Below, one piece after another: positions 34,866 through 45,565 of a stretch of 64,000 nt of DNA. Where the stretch lies: assembly GCA_031772625.1 (NCBI GenBank), contig CM062816.1, positions 630,385,269 through 630,449,268 on the forward strand. Direction: 5' to 3'. The first letter of the stretch is position 1, and each line of letters begins with the position of its first letter. The DNA is from Pinus tabuliformis. Taxonomy: Eukaryota > Streptophyta > Pinopsida > Pinales > Pinaceae. The notes beneath the pieces were generated by a model. The model was not told the DNA's origin. It was given only the letters and a program-made list of their open reading frames with translations, and made no database searches. A program made the position numbers and the translations under genes.

Positions 34866-35410
34866 TTCAATAGAAACTGAAGCTAAAGATGCTGAAAATA
34901 AGTGTTCCAATGGATAGATCTCAAAACGTTAGGCTGGTTTTAAAAAAAACGGCTCTGAAAACGGCTTCCGGATGAAGAAGTTATGGCTTTTTGAAAAAAC
35001 GTTGTTGAAGTTGCCGACGAAGTGCGGGAATGTGTGGAAATGAAAAAGTCCGCCCCCACAAAGTGGAGACTTGAACCGAAGACCTCTACTCTCTTAAAAT
35101 AGCTTTGAACCAATTGATCTATACAAAAAATTTGAGAGAGAGAGAGAGGGGGGGGGGGGTGCTTTGGGTTGCGTGCTTGCTTTGAAAAGGCTCTTTTTCC
35201 CTCCAGATCTTAAAAATGATGCAGCTAGGGCTACCGGAAACCTTTTCGCGTGAAACAAAAGGGGTTCCTCACTAGAACAGATGCTCCCAACACAACATAG
35301 CAGTCCTCTCAGCCCGAAAGCAGTCAGAAATAGCAGATCTAGGAAACAACAGTCGGATGCAGTTCTACCGGCTTCAGATTTGGATCACCAATGGACGCGG
35401 CCCTCAAATA
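34866..35410 (-). other. Leader of element A
   Basis: Untranslated leader with a (GA)n/(G)n run at ~35129-35159, matched by the CCCCCC/CTCTCT run in the leader of B. Confidence 0.7.
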
Positions 35411-35422
35411 CCTCTGGTACCA
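35411..35422 (-). other. Primer-binding site of element A
   Basis: TGGTACCAGAGG on the minus strand, directly after the 5' LTR. It matches the initiator-Met tRNA site TGGTATCAGAGC with two changes. B has the exact version. Confidence 0.85.
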
Positions 35423-35863
35423 TGTAGGAATTTACAGGGTAAGTTCCTCAGACAGAACACCAAAAGGACACCGCTCACAACCAGATCGCAGATCAATACA
35501 CCAGTATTTTGACGTGGTTAAAACCCTCAAAGAGGGAAACAGTCCACGGCCTGAGCCAACGCGGCCACTTCAAGCAATTTAATAATAAAAGAATGAAAAT
35601 TTACATATGTTTCTCTCATACATGGATTACCCTACAAATGACCCTCCATGTGCTTTAAATAGAATTCATGGACCAATCGGGTGTCAAGCCACGGATCAAG
35701 TGTCGGTAATACCGAGGAGAGAATGAACTGTCGGATCACTACATATCGTGACTGTCGGATTGTAAGTTACAAAATGTATAGTGGTAAAGAAACACACTTT
35801 ACCTAACTCTACACTAGACCAACTTGTACTTAACTATTTCCTATGTGTTGGAATATCCTAACA
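35423..35863 (-). repeat. 5' LTR of element A (441 bp)
   Basis: Direct repeat of 30326-30778. On the minus strand it runs TGTTAGGATATTCCAACACA to CCTACA. Confidence 0.93.
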
Positions 35864-36663
35864 GAAATCCCTTTTGTAGGGTGCGATGATTGAGAGTAGA
35901 CAAATGGTAGAAGCAGTTCGCTAGGTGGAGACCCTAAGAATCTTCTAGAAGCTACTCATTTGACACTTTCCTCTCTGAATTTGCCCAGGGATGAGTAAGA
36001 GATCATGAAATCTCCAAGTGGAACTAGGAACTATCAGATAGATGACACTAATCAAAATCCCAGAAGGTGACTCACTCTCCTGAAAACATCTATATATGGA
36101 TCCCTCATCCAAGAGATCCAGAGGCTGGAATTTTGTAATTTGCAAGGAAGTGTTGTTGGTTTCTCTTTGAAGACATTGTTCGGTGATCTTGCTTTGTATG
36201 AGGTGAAGAGGGCTTTCATGCTGGGAGGATGGTGCTGGGTCAGACCAATGAGTTGTAATCCTCTCTTTTACTACTTCTATCAATAAAGATATTTGAGTTT
36301 TCCTCCATATTCTTGTATATCTCTGAATCTTGTATTGATATATGCATTTGTATGGTTAATATACATCTGATCCTATATTGTTTATGGTTATAGATCTCTA
36401 TGCTTTGATGGTATTATGTTGCTTTGACTCTACAGGTGCTCTTTGAAGCGGGACAAGTAAGGAAGCAGTAGAGAATTTCTATTGAAGGGGAAATGAAACA
36501 AGCAAGGAGTCAAGCGAAAGACTGAGGTTGGTACTCTCTTCTTCTTTATCATCTATCTCTGATAAAGGAAAACACAAGTAACTTTAATCTGTTCGTTTCG
36601 AAGATAGCTACCCATCTTAGTGGGACTAGAGGCTCTGAATAGACACTATTTTTCTCGATAACA
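35864..36663 (+). repeat. 5' LTR of element E, second part
   Basis: It aligns with the rest of the D LTR, for example ACATCTATATATGGATC, AGGCTGGAATTTTGTA and GCTGGGAGG. It ends CTCGATAACA. The promoter TATA word is at 36091-36097. Confidence 0.85.
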
Positions 36664-36666
36664 AAA

Positions 36667-36687
36667 TGGAAACTCCTCTGGGGAGCG
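36667..36687 (+). other. Primer-binding-site-like sequence of element E
   Basis: TGGAAACTCCTCTGGGGAGCG, three bases after the LTR end, compared with TGGCGACTCCGCTGGGGATCG in D. Confidence 0.75.
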
Positions 36688-38406
36688 AATAGTTTGATTT
36701 CTTGTCTCTATTTGTTTGCTTCATAAACTATAGACGGACCCTGAAGTTAAGCCAGCTAGCCTTCAAACTGCATTTTCTATGCAAGTGCAAAGTAGATCAA
36801 CGCCGCTTCAGTTAATCTCTAGGTTTGTTTATGAACTGAACAACTGACTTGCAAACATTCTAAGTGCTCTGGTGGTAGCTCAAATAACCTCATTAGATCA
36901 GCCCCTATACTTTGTGTTTACTGACAATCATTAGCTCAGCCTAAATCCCTAAACTTAGCTGCAAACTGTGAGAAAAAACAAAGCCCAGTCTCATCCCTGG
37001 ACCATCGCACTGTCTCTTCTTGGCAATCTGGATGCATCGCACCTCCCGTGTGTTGTAGGTGAGATGCCTCCCTGTTTCCCTGTGTTACAGGTGTGATGAT
37101 TAGATAAGACTATTTCTGCCTCTAGATTTTGTTTTTTTCTTCATTGTCTTTAGCTTTATTTAGGAGTTTTGTTGTCTGTGATTAGTATACCACTGTTGAA
37201 AGTCCCTTCCTTTGCATTATTCAGCCTCCATTGTACAAAGAATTGTGAATGTTTTTATGTATTTTTCCCCACTTACAGTTCTCCTTTAAAAAAGGTAGCC
37301 TAATTGAACTATTTTCTTTTGATTTGAAAGTGTTGCAAGTGTCATTTTCAATCAAAGAAAAGAATCCTACTCTTTTGATGCTCGATTACACTGTTACTCT
37401 TGTATTTGATTTGAATTAATAGTATTTCAAGTGTCGAAAGCAGTTTTCAAATTGAATTTGAAAGTGTCATCTTGTCTTCCTTTTGTCTTCTGAAGAGAAA
37501 GTTGTTATTATTGTCGCTTTGAAAGAAAATTATAGTTCAGACTTGTGCTTAGCATTCTTTTTGTCATTCACACATTAAGAAAGTGGGAAACAAATACATG
37601 CATATGCATTTGCATTTAGACTGCTTGTTGATTTTCATTTAGGACAGTGCATCTAGTGTGTGCTCTCTGCTCTATGTTGAAATAATTTCGCTTCTCTTTC
37701 CTTAGTAGCTAGGATTTTGATTACAAAAAGAAGAGTAAACGACTGTTTATCATCTTAGATTGCATAGTAAGGAGTTGTATATCTACGTCACGCAGTAAAA
37801 CTTAAAGACAAACTTCTTAAGAAAGATCAACTGTAAAATAAATTCAATGAACATAAAAATGCTTTGGAACCTAACGCACAATATCTAGAATTCTAGGCTA
37901 GATACGTATTTCAGCATCGTAAAGCTTGGTACCTGTTGCTTTCATCATAGGTTGGGTGATTCCTCCTTTTGGAGACGACAAGTGCCAGTATGGACTTGTG
38001 CTCCCACGTACCGTCAAGCATATATTGGGAGACCACAATAGGATACATACTTTATCCTTAGGAATCTGTGTCTGCCACCCTATCGATCGCAATGCACTGA
38101 ACATAGCATTCGGGAAGCTTGACTGCCGTACGGTAAAATTAATTCTGTAGTTTTGCATTTGATTTGGTAATCCCTCTATCTAGATTTCCAGAGTAGTCAC
38201 TTTTGTTCCTTTTCAGACTCCTTAAAATAAAAGGTCCAACTAAGCACTTGTCACTTCAGGCTCATTAAAAATCGAAGCTGACTAGAGTCATCTTTAGCTT
38301 TCTCTCAACTCTTAAAAATTGAAAAAGCAAGTTGTGTGAAAGCGTCATAAAATTTATTTTAAATGGAATAATGTCACAGTTCCCTCGTTGGTCTTAGGTT
38401 GAGAAA
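36688..38406 (+). other. Leader of element E
   Basis: About 1.7 kb without an intact ORF. Bases ~37890-38400 align with D 43860-44400 on the opposite strand, including a shared reading frame with GWVIPP, QYGL and RNALNxAFGK. Confidence 0.7.
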
Positions 38407-38766
38407 ATGGAGTCCACCAATCAAGGATTTCCCCTTGGGGGAATTCCTAGTCCTTTCTCCTCTTGGGGGGATGTTGGTGCACCTCATATGGCCACATTGT
38501 CCCTTCCAGGACTGACAATTGGCCTGCCAGTATGGCTCTTCTCAACCTCTGTCATTCAAAGAAACATGATTCATGAGTAATCAAATCAGCCACCAGATGA
38601 TACTAAAGCTGCCCCCCCAAGCTTCTCCTTCATTTGTTTCTCCCTCTCCTTCTTCCTATTCGCTTGGTGAAGCTAGTAAAACTAAAAACCAAGTAACTAA
38701 GAAGAAGAAGAAAGGGAAGGAAGAGAAGAAGAAGGAGCCAATGGAAAAAAGGGGCAACCATACATC
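38407..38766 (+). pseudogene. gag of element E, first part
   Basis: It starts MESTNQGFPLGG at 38407 and follows the D gag closely (FSSWGDVGAPHMATLSLPGL). A TAA replaces the glutamine codon after IHE, followed by a frame change. The Lys-rich segment and EKRGNH are still readable. It ends at 38766, where element D begins after the ACATC target duplication. The ORF resumes at 46607. Confidence 0.88.
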
Positions 38767-39807
38767 TGTTGTTGGGAAAAGTATCCAATTCGGAATGCCC
38801 CTATCCCACTCTAAGGTGTGATAGTGCCTTAGCAACAAACAACGTAAACTAATTGGGTATTCTTCTTTATGAAATGTAAATGAGGGAGAAGGATCTAACT
38901 AACCTGTGTCTTCCACTAGTTTGTCGATCCAAATCACTCCTCTCTTCAGTAGCTCCTAGCTTCTTGCTCCTTCACTGGCCCAACTTCACCGAATTCCTAC
39001 AAGATCACAAGAGAGAGAAACTACACAAAGATACAGATATACATTCATAAAAAGCTCAAGATCAGATTAAGCTAAACATGTAAGCATAACAAAACATCAT
39101 TGGTACACAACATGTAGGAGAAACTCAAGTAGTTTATTGATAAAATAAGAAAGTCCAAGAGGAGATACAACCAAGTGAGTTCTGATCCAGCATCTACCTC
39201 CCAGCAAAGGAATCCCTTCCTCTCCTCCAACAAAGCATAAATCACCCAATGTACTAATCTCAATCTCAAACCAACAGAAATTCTCTGCAAAGTACAAAAT
39301 TCCAGCCTCCTGAACCTCTGGGTGAGAGATCCATATATAGATGTAAGCAGAGAGGATGAGTCAGCTTATGTTTTGACTTGTGGCTTCTCTCTGTCAGTTC
39401 TTGCTTCCACTTGGAGGTTGAGAACCTCTTACTCATCACTACTCGAATTCATTGAGGCAAGTGTCATTGAGGAAGATTCTGGAAGCTTCCAGGGTCTTTC
39501 CACCTCATTGAATGAGCTTTCCATTTGTCACTTCCCACTCAGCGCACCCTGGTAGTGCTTCCACTTGCGTTGCAGTGCAGCTAGTCAGTGTAACCTATGC
39601 ATTTCAGCGCAGACAGCTAGTGGAGCCTCTGAATTGGTCCTGAATTGACTATTTCTGAGTTGTTTTTGGTGGAGAACTTCTGGGAGAAGCTGTCATTGGT
39701 TGACCTTGTTCCTTTAGGGGTAGGAACAACTCATTTAGAGACTTTGGATCCCTTGGATTATGGACATTTCATGCTCAATGCTGTAAGGCACAAAAATGTC
39801 TATAACA
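38767..39807 (-). repeat. 3' LTR of element D (1041 bp)
   Basis: On the minus strand it runs TGTTATAGACATTTTTGTGCC to CTTTTCCCAACAACA. A TATA word lies at ~39332-39339 (minus strand CTATATATGG). Open frames inside are not genes. Confidence 0.95.
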
Positions 39808-39821
39808 GTTGCCCCCTAAAG
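39808..39821 (-). other. Polypurine tract of element D
   Basis: On the minus strand CTTTAGGGGGCAAC lies immediately before the LTR start TGTTATAG. Confidence 0.75.
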
Positions 39822-42283
39822 TATGAGGCCGTTTATCGGGTGAAATGCTTTATTAGGAGGATCCGAAGTTCTTCCAATGCTGGGAGGAGACCTGTAATAA
39901 GATACAATACAATACATTATTTTTCATATTGCTTTCATGATCTAGCTGAGGCGGGCATTCCCATGCTCAGCTTTGTAAATTCATTTTTCTGTACATAGAA
40001 CAGACAATCGTCTGATGGTAGACTGATGATTTTGATGAAATCATCATCCTTTTGGTAGGATGATTATCTGTTTCAATGCTGTACATGTTAATGTATTTAT
40101 TTTTCCTGAATATATATCGCAGCTCGGATGGATGAAACTAGATCCGGGGTCTTCAATCTCGTCCGATCTTCACTCTAAGTACAAGTCGATCCATGTGAGA
40201 AATGTTCTGAAGACGAACATGGAAAGACATCGCTTGATTACCAGTCAATGATGTAAACTGTTAACAAGCGCGAGAAGAATCATCGATAATGATAATGATC
40301 CTCAAGGTACTGCAGTACAATTCATGTGGTGTGAATAAAGGACTTTGCATCGAACACCACGCAAAATCTTTCGGTTGAAGGTCATTGATGTATACCTGTC
40401 ACCGGAAGTGAGAAACTTGCCATTGAGGCATGCAAGCTTCAAAGTACTGAAGGGGGTGTCCCTAGATCAACTTCTTGGATAATGAGCTGATGTCGACAAG
40501 AAGCGATCCGTCAAAGGAGGGCCTTAATGTATCCCACATCAGTGACACGGAACGGAGCAAATGATTTTGACGGAGGTGAAAACGATCTAATGATATATGG
40601 TTCAGGGTGGCGGTCATGATAGAATGAAGGATAATGTATGGTAGTGGATGGGACACGGTTGACTTCTCTGGATGACTTCTCTTGAACATATCGGCGACAC
40701 TTATGTGATGGATTGGTAGCATTTACCCCAAAGGTGGACGGTATGGCGAGACCATGGTGATGTGACCGGTGAATGAAACTACCCAACCCGACTCTGGCAC
40801 GGAGTGGAAGTGTCATGTTCAAGAGCGACTTGCCACCAATAAAGTTCTTTGAGTTTCTTCCCAATTTTTCCCCAGTCATTGCTGACCAGTACCTCTTTAT
40901 TTTTGTCAAGCTTGAGGAGGATAACATATGCTTGTTCTATAATTTGCCCTTCGGGCAAACCCATCGCTATGTTTTAACGAGCCTAGCGATAGTGAAACTC
41001 GTTCTCGTCTAAAGACAAGTTTGTCGCTATTAATGTTTTTTAACGAGTTTAACGACAAAGATAACTCGGTCCCTTTTCATTTTTAGAGAGTCTAAAAAGG
41101 TACGTAAAGATAACTCCAAAGGTCCTTTTTCTTCATCTAATCCCTTAAGTCCGAAAAAGTATAAAACAATACAGAAGGGATGAGTCCTCGATAGTTTTAA
41201 CGAGCCGAACAAAACAAGCGCTCGATCGTTTTGTGCAATAATCCCTCAGGTCCAAAAAGATTAAAATATAGAGGAGGGATAGCACTTCCGGTCACTTTAA
41301 CGAGCTGGAAGGCCAAAACTCGGCAATCTTTTCATATTTTACGAGTCAGATGAAAAGAGCTTAAAGAAGACTTGTCTTTTGAGGAACGAGTGATAAAACG
41401 GGTTAGCAGCTGATTCCAGGTAAGGGTTGGAATTTTCCAATCATGGTAGTGTCACAAGGATGGCCTGTGAAATCATTCTTCGCAGTTGTTCCTCAAAATG
41501 GGTAAACAATCATTATGGAGGTGAATGATCGGCCAAATGAAAAGTGGAGGTGACGGTGCAAACACGACCAAGGCTTTAGTGGCTGATAATGTTACATTCA
41601 CGGTGGTTATTTACCGGAGGGTAGTTCATTTTTTAACGAGCTTAAATGCGGAAAAACACTGCTCGGTCTTATGTTTATTTTTTAACGAGCATGAACTATG
41701 TGCTAAAACTGCTCGATTATCCAGTCATATGATAAGAATGTCTCATGTAAGATTCCATTTTTTATGGAGCTTGCACCTTACAAAGCTATGCCCTGCATCC
41801 TTTCCTTATGCAAGTTCGGAAACGACTAATCCTACGAGTTTAAAGGGTTAGACCTACAGGTTTAAAGGGAGGACCTAAAAATTTAAAAAATAAATAGCCG
41901 CCCCTTGCTTGCACACCAAAAGGTTTGCATGCCCCCAGGCATAAAACAGAGTTTCAAGGTTACCTCTACTTCACTTCTGCCAAAACAATTGTTTTACCGA
42001 GAGAGGCCTACCTCTTTCAGGTTACCCAAAGATTGTCCTGTTAATCTTTCAAACAAAACACTTCTTCGGCGATGTCTACCGAGATAGACAAAGGTGAGTG
42101 ACAACGAGCGCCAAACACATAACTTTGACAAAAGAATCTTATTCTAGAACAACCCCTCTTCCAATCACGGACGGGGTACGGACTAGTCATATTCTCCCGC
42201 GGAAACCTACCCTATACCCAAAGTTTTCCTGCCGAAGCAGACCAGGACGCATGCCCCCTGGGTTCCAGTCATATCCCTCCGAA
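39822..42283 (-). other. 3' non-coding section of element D with the CTCGTTAAAA series
   Basis: No polymerase motifs. On the plus strand TTTAACGAG occurs at about 40973, 41038, 41196, 41297, 41632 and 41681, with a variant TTTTACGAG at ~41337. The block 40450-40930 aligns with 13250-13545 of element G at DNA level but not consistently in one frame, so a 138-codon open frame here (40511-40927) is probably not a gene. Confidence 0.65.
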
Positions 42284-43852
42284 TTACTCACGCTCATCGG
42301 GAGGACGGACCGTGGGTTGAGACATTTCTTGCGTGAAGAGACCATTTAGGGATGGTATATGACTATTTGCGATGCGTGATCCGGGAAATGAAAGCTGGTC
42401 CACGAGCTTGACCACTCTTCCTTCGTGCAGAAAACACATTACTCTAAAGAGTGAGGAGACGATGGCTCCCATGCAATATATATAGTCTCGTCGAAGGAGT
42501 AGGTTATAATCCAAGGGTCCTTGAATGACCATCACATTCATTTGAACGGTCTTCCCTCTCAATGTTATGGGCACATTGGGGAGGATCCCTAAAGGTCGAC
42601 TCGTTCCTTTATCAAAGCCTGTCAGATTTCTCATTTCAGGAAAAAGCGCTGGCAAACCAAGCGCTTTCCAAGCAATAGAGGAAAGGATACTCACAGATGC
42701 CCCCTCATCAATGATGGTGCCAGCCATGACCATTCTGTATATTTGGACGATAATTCTGAATGGTATGCTTGCTGGCAAACGGGGTCTGCCTAGTTGGTTC
42801 CAGTCGAAGGAGACAACCAGGTTGCTTGGTGGTGGGACCGAGTAGACGGCCAGGTATCGCTCTGACGAACTTCCTTCCCGCGATAAAGGAATGGGGGGAT
42901 TGCCCTCGTGCTCCTCGGAGTCTGTGTTGATGAAGAGAATTTGGATGGTGTCATCTTTATCCTCTTCAGTGACTGTATTATTCGAATATAAATCCTCTGA
43001 AGGCAATACCGGGTCAACTGTCGCCTCGACCTTTTTACTGTCGTCAGGTATGGATTCAGCTGGTTCATCTTCAATGACCGGCGCTTCAGCTGACCACTTG
43101 AGCAGGCCAGCTGGATTTTCAACTAACGAAGGACTCGGCAAGAGTTTTTTATATCGAGGAGGAAGTCGTAACGGTGAAACCGGACGATCATCCAAAACTC
43201 TTTTTGCTTTGTCTAAGAAGGGACAACGGTGGATGGCGTGGTTGCCTTCGCACAGTCTACAGGGAGATCTAGCTCTCCCTTTTTGTCCAAGAAATTCACT
43301 TTCGCTAGTTGACGGTGTGCATTCAACATGGCTATCAGAGGTTGATGCCACCGAATTGTGCAAACGGGGAGACCAGTCCCTTAGTATCCGAGGGATACAG
43401 GGACAATCTCTGTGGAAGTGGTCACCCTTGCATATGACACATGGCGATTTAGGCCTAGTCAGTGCTGTGTGTGGATTTTTGTCAGACGACACTTGTTTGC
43501 CCCTAGTCGCTTTTGGCTCCTTCTTCTTCTTCTTCTTCTTCTTCTTTTCCTTCTTCTCCTTAGGAACTTGGTTTTTTGTTTTACCAATTCCGTCAAGCGA
43601 AGAGGAAGGAGGAGAGGAAGAATTAGAGGAAGTAGAAGGCTGGTGGGCAACTCTAGACTGGTCTAACTGTTGATTTGACTGTTCAGGAATAGTGGTGTTC
43701 TGAACGACATTGGTTGAGAAGAGCCAGACCAGCAAGCCAATTGTCAGTCCTGGAAGCGACAATGTGGCCATATGGGGCGCACCAACATCTCCCCACGAGG
43801 AGAAGGGATTAGGATTTCCACCAAGGGGAATTCCTTGGTTGGTGGGCTCCAT
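42284..43852 (-). CDS. Intact gag/protease-like ORF of element D, 522 codons
   Basis: Putative structural protein of a Ty3-like element. A hydrophobic stretch lies at ~29-46 (GLTIGLLVWLF), a Ser/Pro-rich linker at 70-90 and a poly-Lys tract at ~99-111. Two zinc-knuckle-like motifs follow at 138-150 (CVICKGDHFHRDC) and 198-210 (CRLCEGNHAIHRC). Both have spacing CX2CX3HX4C, one residue shorter than the retroviral CX2CX4HX4C. An acidic region follows (~255-320). The aspartic-protease-like fold begins at ~378 with IIDEGASVSIL, so the catalytic triplet reads D-E-G instead of D-S/T-G. The family word SSLFRVMCF is near 460. The ORF ends without RT. The ATG at 43852 is shared with E and G. The host reading on E and G shows the same layout in decayed form. 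Confidence 0.85.
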   Translation of the reverse strand: MEPTNQGIPLGGNPNPFSSWGDVGAPHMATLSLPGLTIGLLVWLFSTNVVQNTTIPEQSNQQLDQSRVAHQPSTSSNSSSPPSSSLDGIGKTKNQVPKEKKEKKKKKKKKKEPKATRGKQVSSDKNPHTALTRPKSPCVICKGDHFHRDCPCIPRILRDWSPRLHNSVASTSDSHVECTPSTSESEFLGQKGRARSPCRLCEGNHAIHRCPFLDKAKRVLDDRPVSPLRLPPRYKKLLPSPSLVENPAGLLKWSAEAPVIEDEPAESIPDDSKKVEATVDPVLPSEDLYSNNTVTEEDKDDTIQILFINTDSEEHEGNPPIPLSREGSSSERYLAVYSVPPPSNLVVSFDWNQLGRPRLPASIPFRIIVQIYRMVMAGTIIDEGASVSILSSIAWKALGLPALFPEMRNLTGFDKGTSRPLGILPNVPITLRGKTVQMNVMVIQGPLDYNLLLRRDYIYCMGAIVSSLFRVMCFLHEGRVVKLVDQLSFPGSRIANSHIPSLNGLFTQEMSQPTVRPPDERE

Positions 43853-45541
43853 TTTCTCAACCTAAAGATCAATGCAGGAAAAAGGGGTGATTGTTCTGTT
43901 TAAAATAAATTTTAACGACGCTTTAGACACAACTTGCTTTTTCAGTTTTAAAGAGTCGAGAAAAAGCAAAAGATGACTCTAGTCGCCTTCGATGTTTTAA
44001 CGAGCTCGAAGTGACAAATGCTCAGATGGAATTTTTCCGTTATAGAGTCTGAAAAAGGCCAAAAGGAACTACTCTGGAGTTCTAGGTAGAGGGTGTGCCA
44101 AACTTTTCGCAAAACCGCAGAATACTTTTTAAGGTACGAGCGGTCAATCTTCCCAAATGCTGTGTTCAGTGCATTACGATTAGTAGGGCGGCCGACACGG
44201 CTTCCTAAGGATAAAGGTTTTATGCCTATAGGGGTCTCCCAATATATAATCGACGGTATGTGGGAGCACAATCCGTACTGGCGCTGTCGTCTCTCAGGAG
44301 GAATCACCCAACCATCAGCAAGATCGACAGTCACTAGGTTTTACGACGCCGGAGCTCGTCTCTAGCCTAGACCTCTATGTTGTGCGTTAAGTTACAAAGC
44401 GTTTTTAAGTTCATTCAATTTATTTTAGGTTGATCTTTCTTAGAAGTTTGCCTTTTTGGATCACCACGAGATGTATGATACAATTCCTAAATGCAGTCTA
44501 AAGATGATAAGCAAGTTTTTATATCTTTTCAACAATGAAAATCCTAGCTACAAGGGGAAAAGGAAGACACAAACTTTTCTCAAAGAGCATAGAACACACT
44601 GTAAATGCACTTTTCGTAAATCAAAGCATGCAAACTATGGAAATGCACACATGCATGTATTTGTTTTCGCTTTCTTAATATTGATGCCTAAAAAGAAAGC
44701 TGTTGTACAAATTTTAATTCGATTTCAAGTGAAAACATAAACAAGTTCCTTTTTTGAAATCAAAAAGACGATTACGACACTTTATGATTTACTTGTTTCG
44801 ACACTAGAAATGGATAAATTTAAACCAAACGACAAAAGTCAAAGCTCAATCAACCGCGAACAGCAAACAAACTCACTTGTAAGATCAAAACGACACTTAC
44901 GACAGGTCTAGATCTAAGGGCGACAGTATGACTAGTTTACTTTTGTAATGGGAAACTGCAAATGATGTAACAAATACACAAAGAACAAATACAGTTTCTT
45001 TATACAACTGAGGCAGAATTTGAGGCAAAGAAAAGGGGTTTCAGATAGGTACACTGACTGATAACAGGTTGCAAAAACAAAGATAAAACTGAGAAAAAGG
45101 AAGCAGGGAACCACAGCTGCACAAGGCAAGGGCTGATCAGCGCACCCTCAGCACAGAGAAACTGAACTTTAGCGCAGGTAGCCTTCACGGGACCTGCGTT
45201 GAAATGTAGAACCTCTTCACAGAGTCTGCGCTAAAGCAGAAATGAGAGTTGTTTCTGGGTTCTGGGTCACGGTTTGCAGTTTAATCTACAGTTTTTGGCC
45301 GGATCAAAGCTATCAATTAGGTACAATTAGGAGGATGATTTAAAGGAGGACTAAGATCTATCACAAAGGGCTGTTAGAGCACTTGTGGATCAGTTTGTTC
45401 AGATCATAAAAACAGGCCCAGTGAGTGGACTAGAGTGGCAGATCTCTACTTTGCATTTGGAAATGGCAAATGCATTTTGATTCAGCACTCCTGAGTTTAT
45501 GAGAAGAACAACAATAGAAACACAAATAAACTAACAAGATA
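43853..45541 (-). other. Leader of element D, with a conserved reading frame
   Basis: 1.7-kb leader. A minus-strand frame at 43948-44334 (128 codons) shares GWVIPP, QYGL, RNALNxAFGKxD with the E leader (37926-38150, plus strand). CGTTAAAA words occur at ~43910 and ~43995. Whether this frame is translated is unknown. Confidence 0.55.
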
Positions 45542-45562
45542 CGATCCCCAGCGGAGTCGCCA
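45542..45562 (-). other. Primer-binding site of element D
   Basis: On the minus strand TGGCGACTCCGCTGGGGATCG follows the 5' LTR after the spacer AAT. TGGCGACTCxxCTGGGGA is a recurring primer-binding site in plant Ty3-type elements. Confidence 0.8.
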
Positions 45563-45565
45563 ATT

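Larger units (their letters stand above)
30326..35863 (-). mobile_element. Element A: Ty1/copia retrotransposon, complete but decayed
   Basis: Minus-strand order: 5' LTR 35423-35863, primer-binding site 35411-35422, leader, gag, protease, integrase, RT, RNase H, polypurine tract, 3' LTR 30326-30778. The target duplication is GAAAG at 30321-30325 against GAAAT at 35864-35868, one mismatch. The LTRs differ by roughly 22 substitutions in ~441 aligned bases plus one 12-bp indel, about 5%. It is a sister of element B, which lies in the opposite orientation about 20 kb away. Coding lesions include a nonsense codon early in gag, a deleted protease site, frameshifts, a mutated RT active site and two CGA-to-TGA stops. 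Confidence 0.93.

Noticed and set aside
39322..39555. 77-codon plus-strand frame, also present at 46121-46354
   Set aside because: It lies inside the LTR of element D on the opposite strand and is duplicated only because the LTR is.
40511..40927. 138-codon minus-strand frame in the 3' section of element D
   Set aside because: The homologous DNA in element G does not keep one reading frame, so protein constraint is not supported.
42891..43673. 260-codon plus-strand open frame
   Set aside because: It is antisense to the well-supported gag ORF of element D and is low-complexity where the poly-Lys tract is read backwards.
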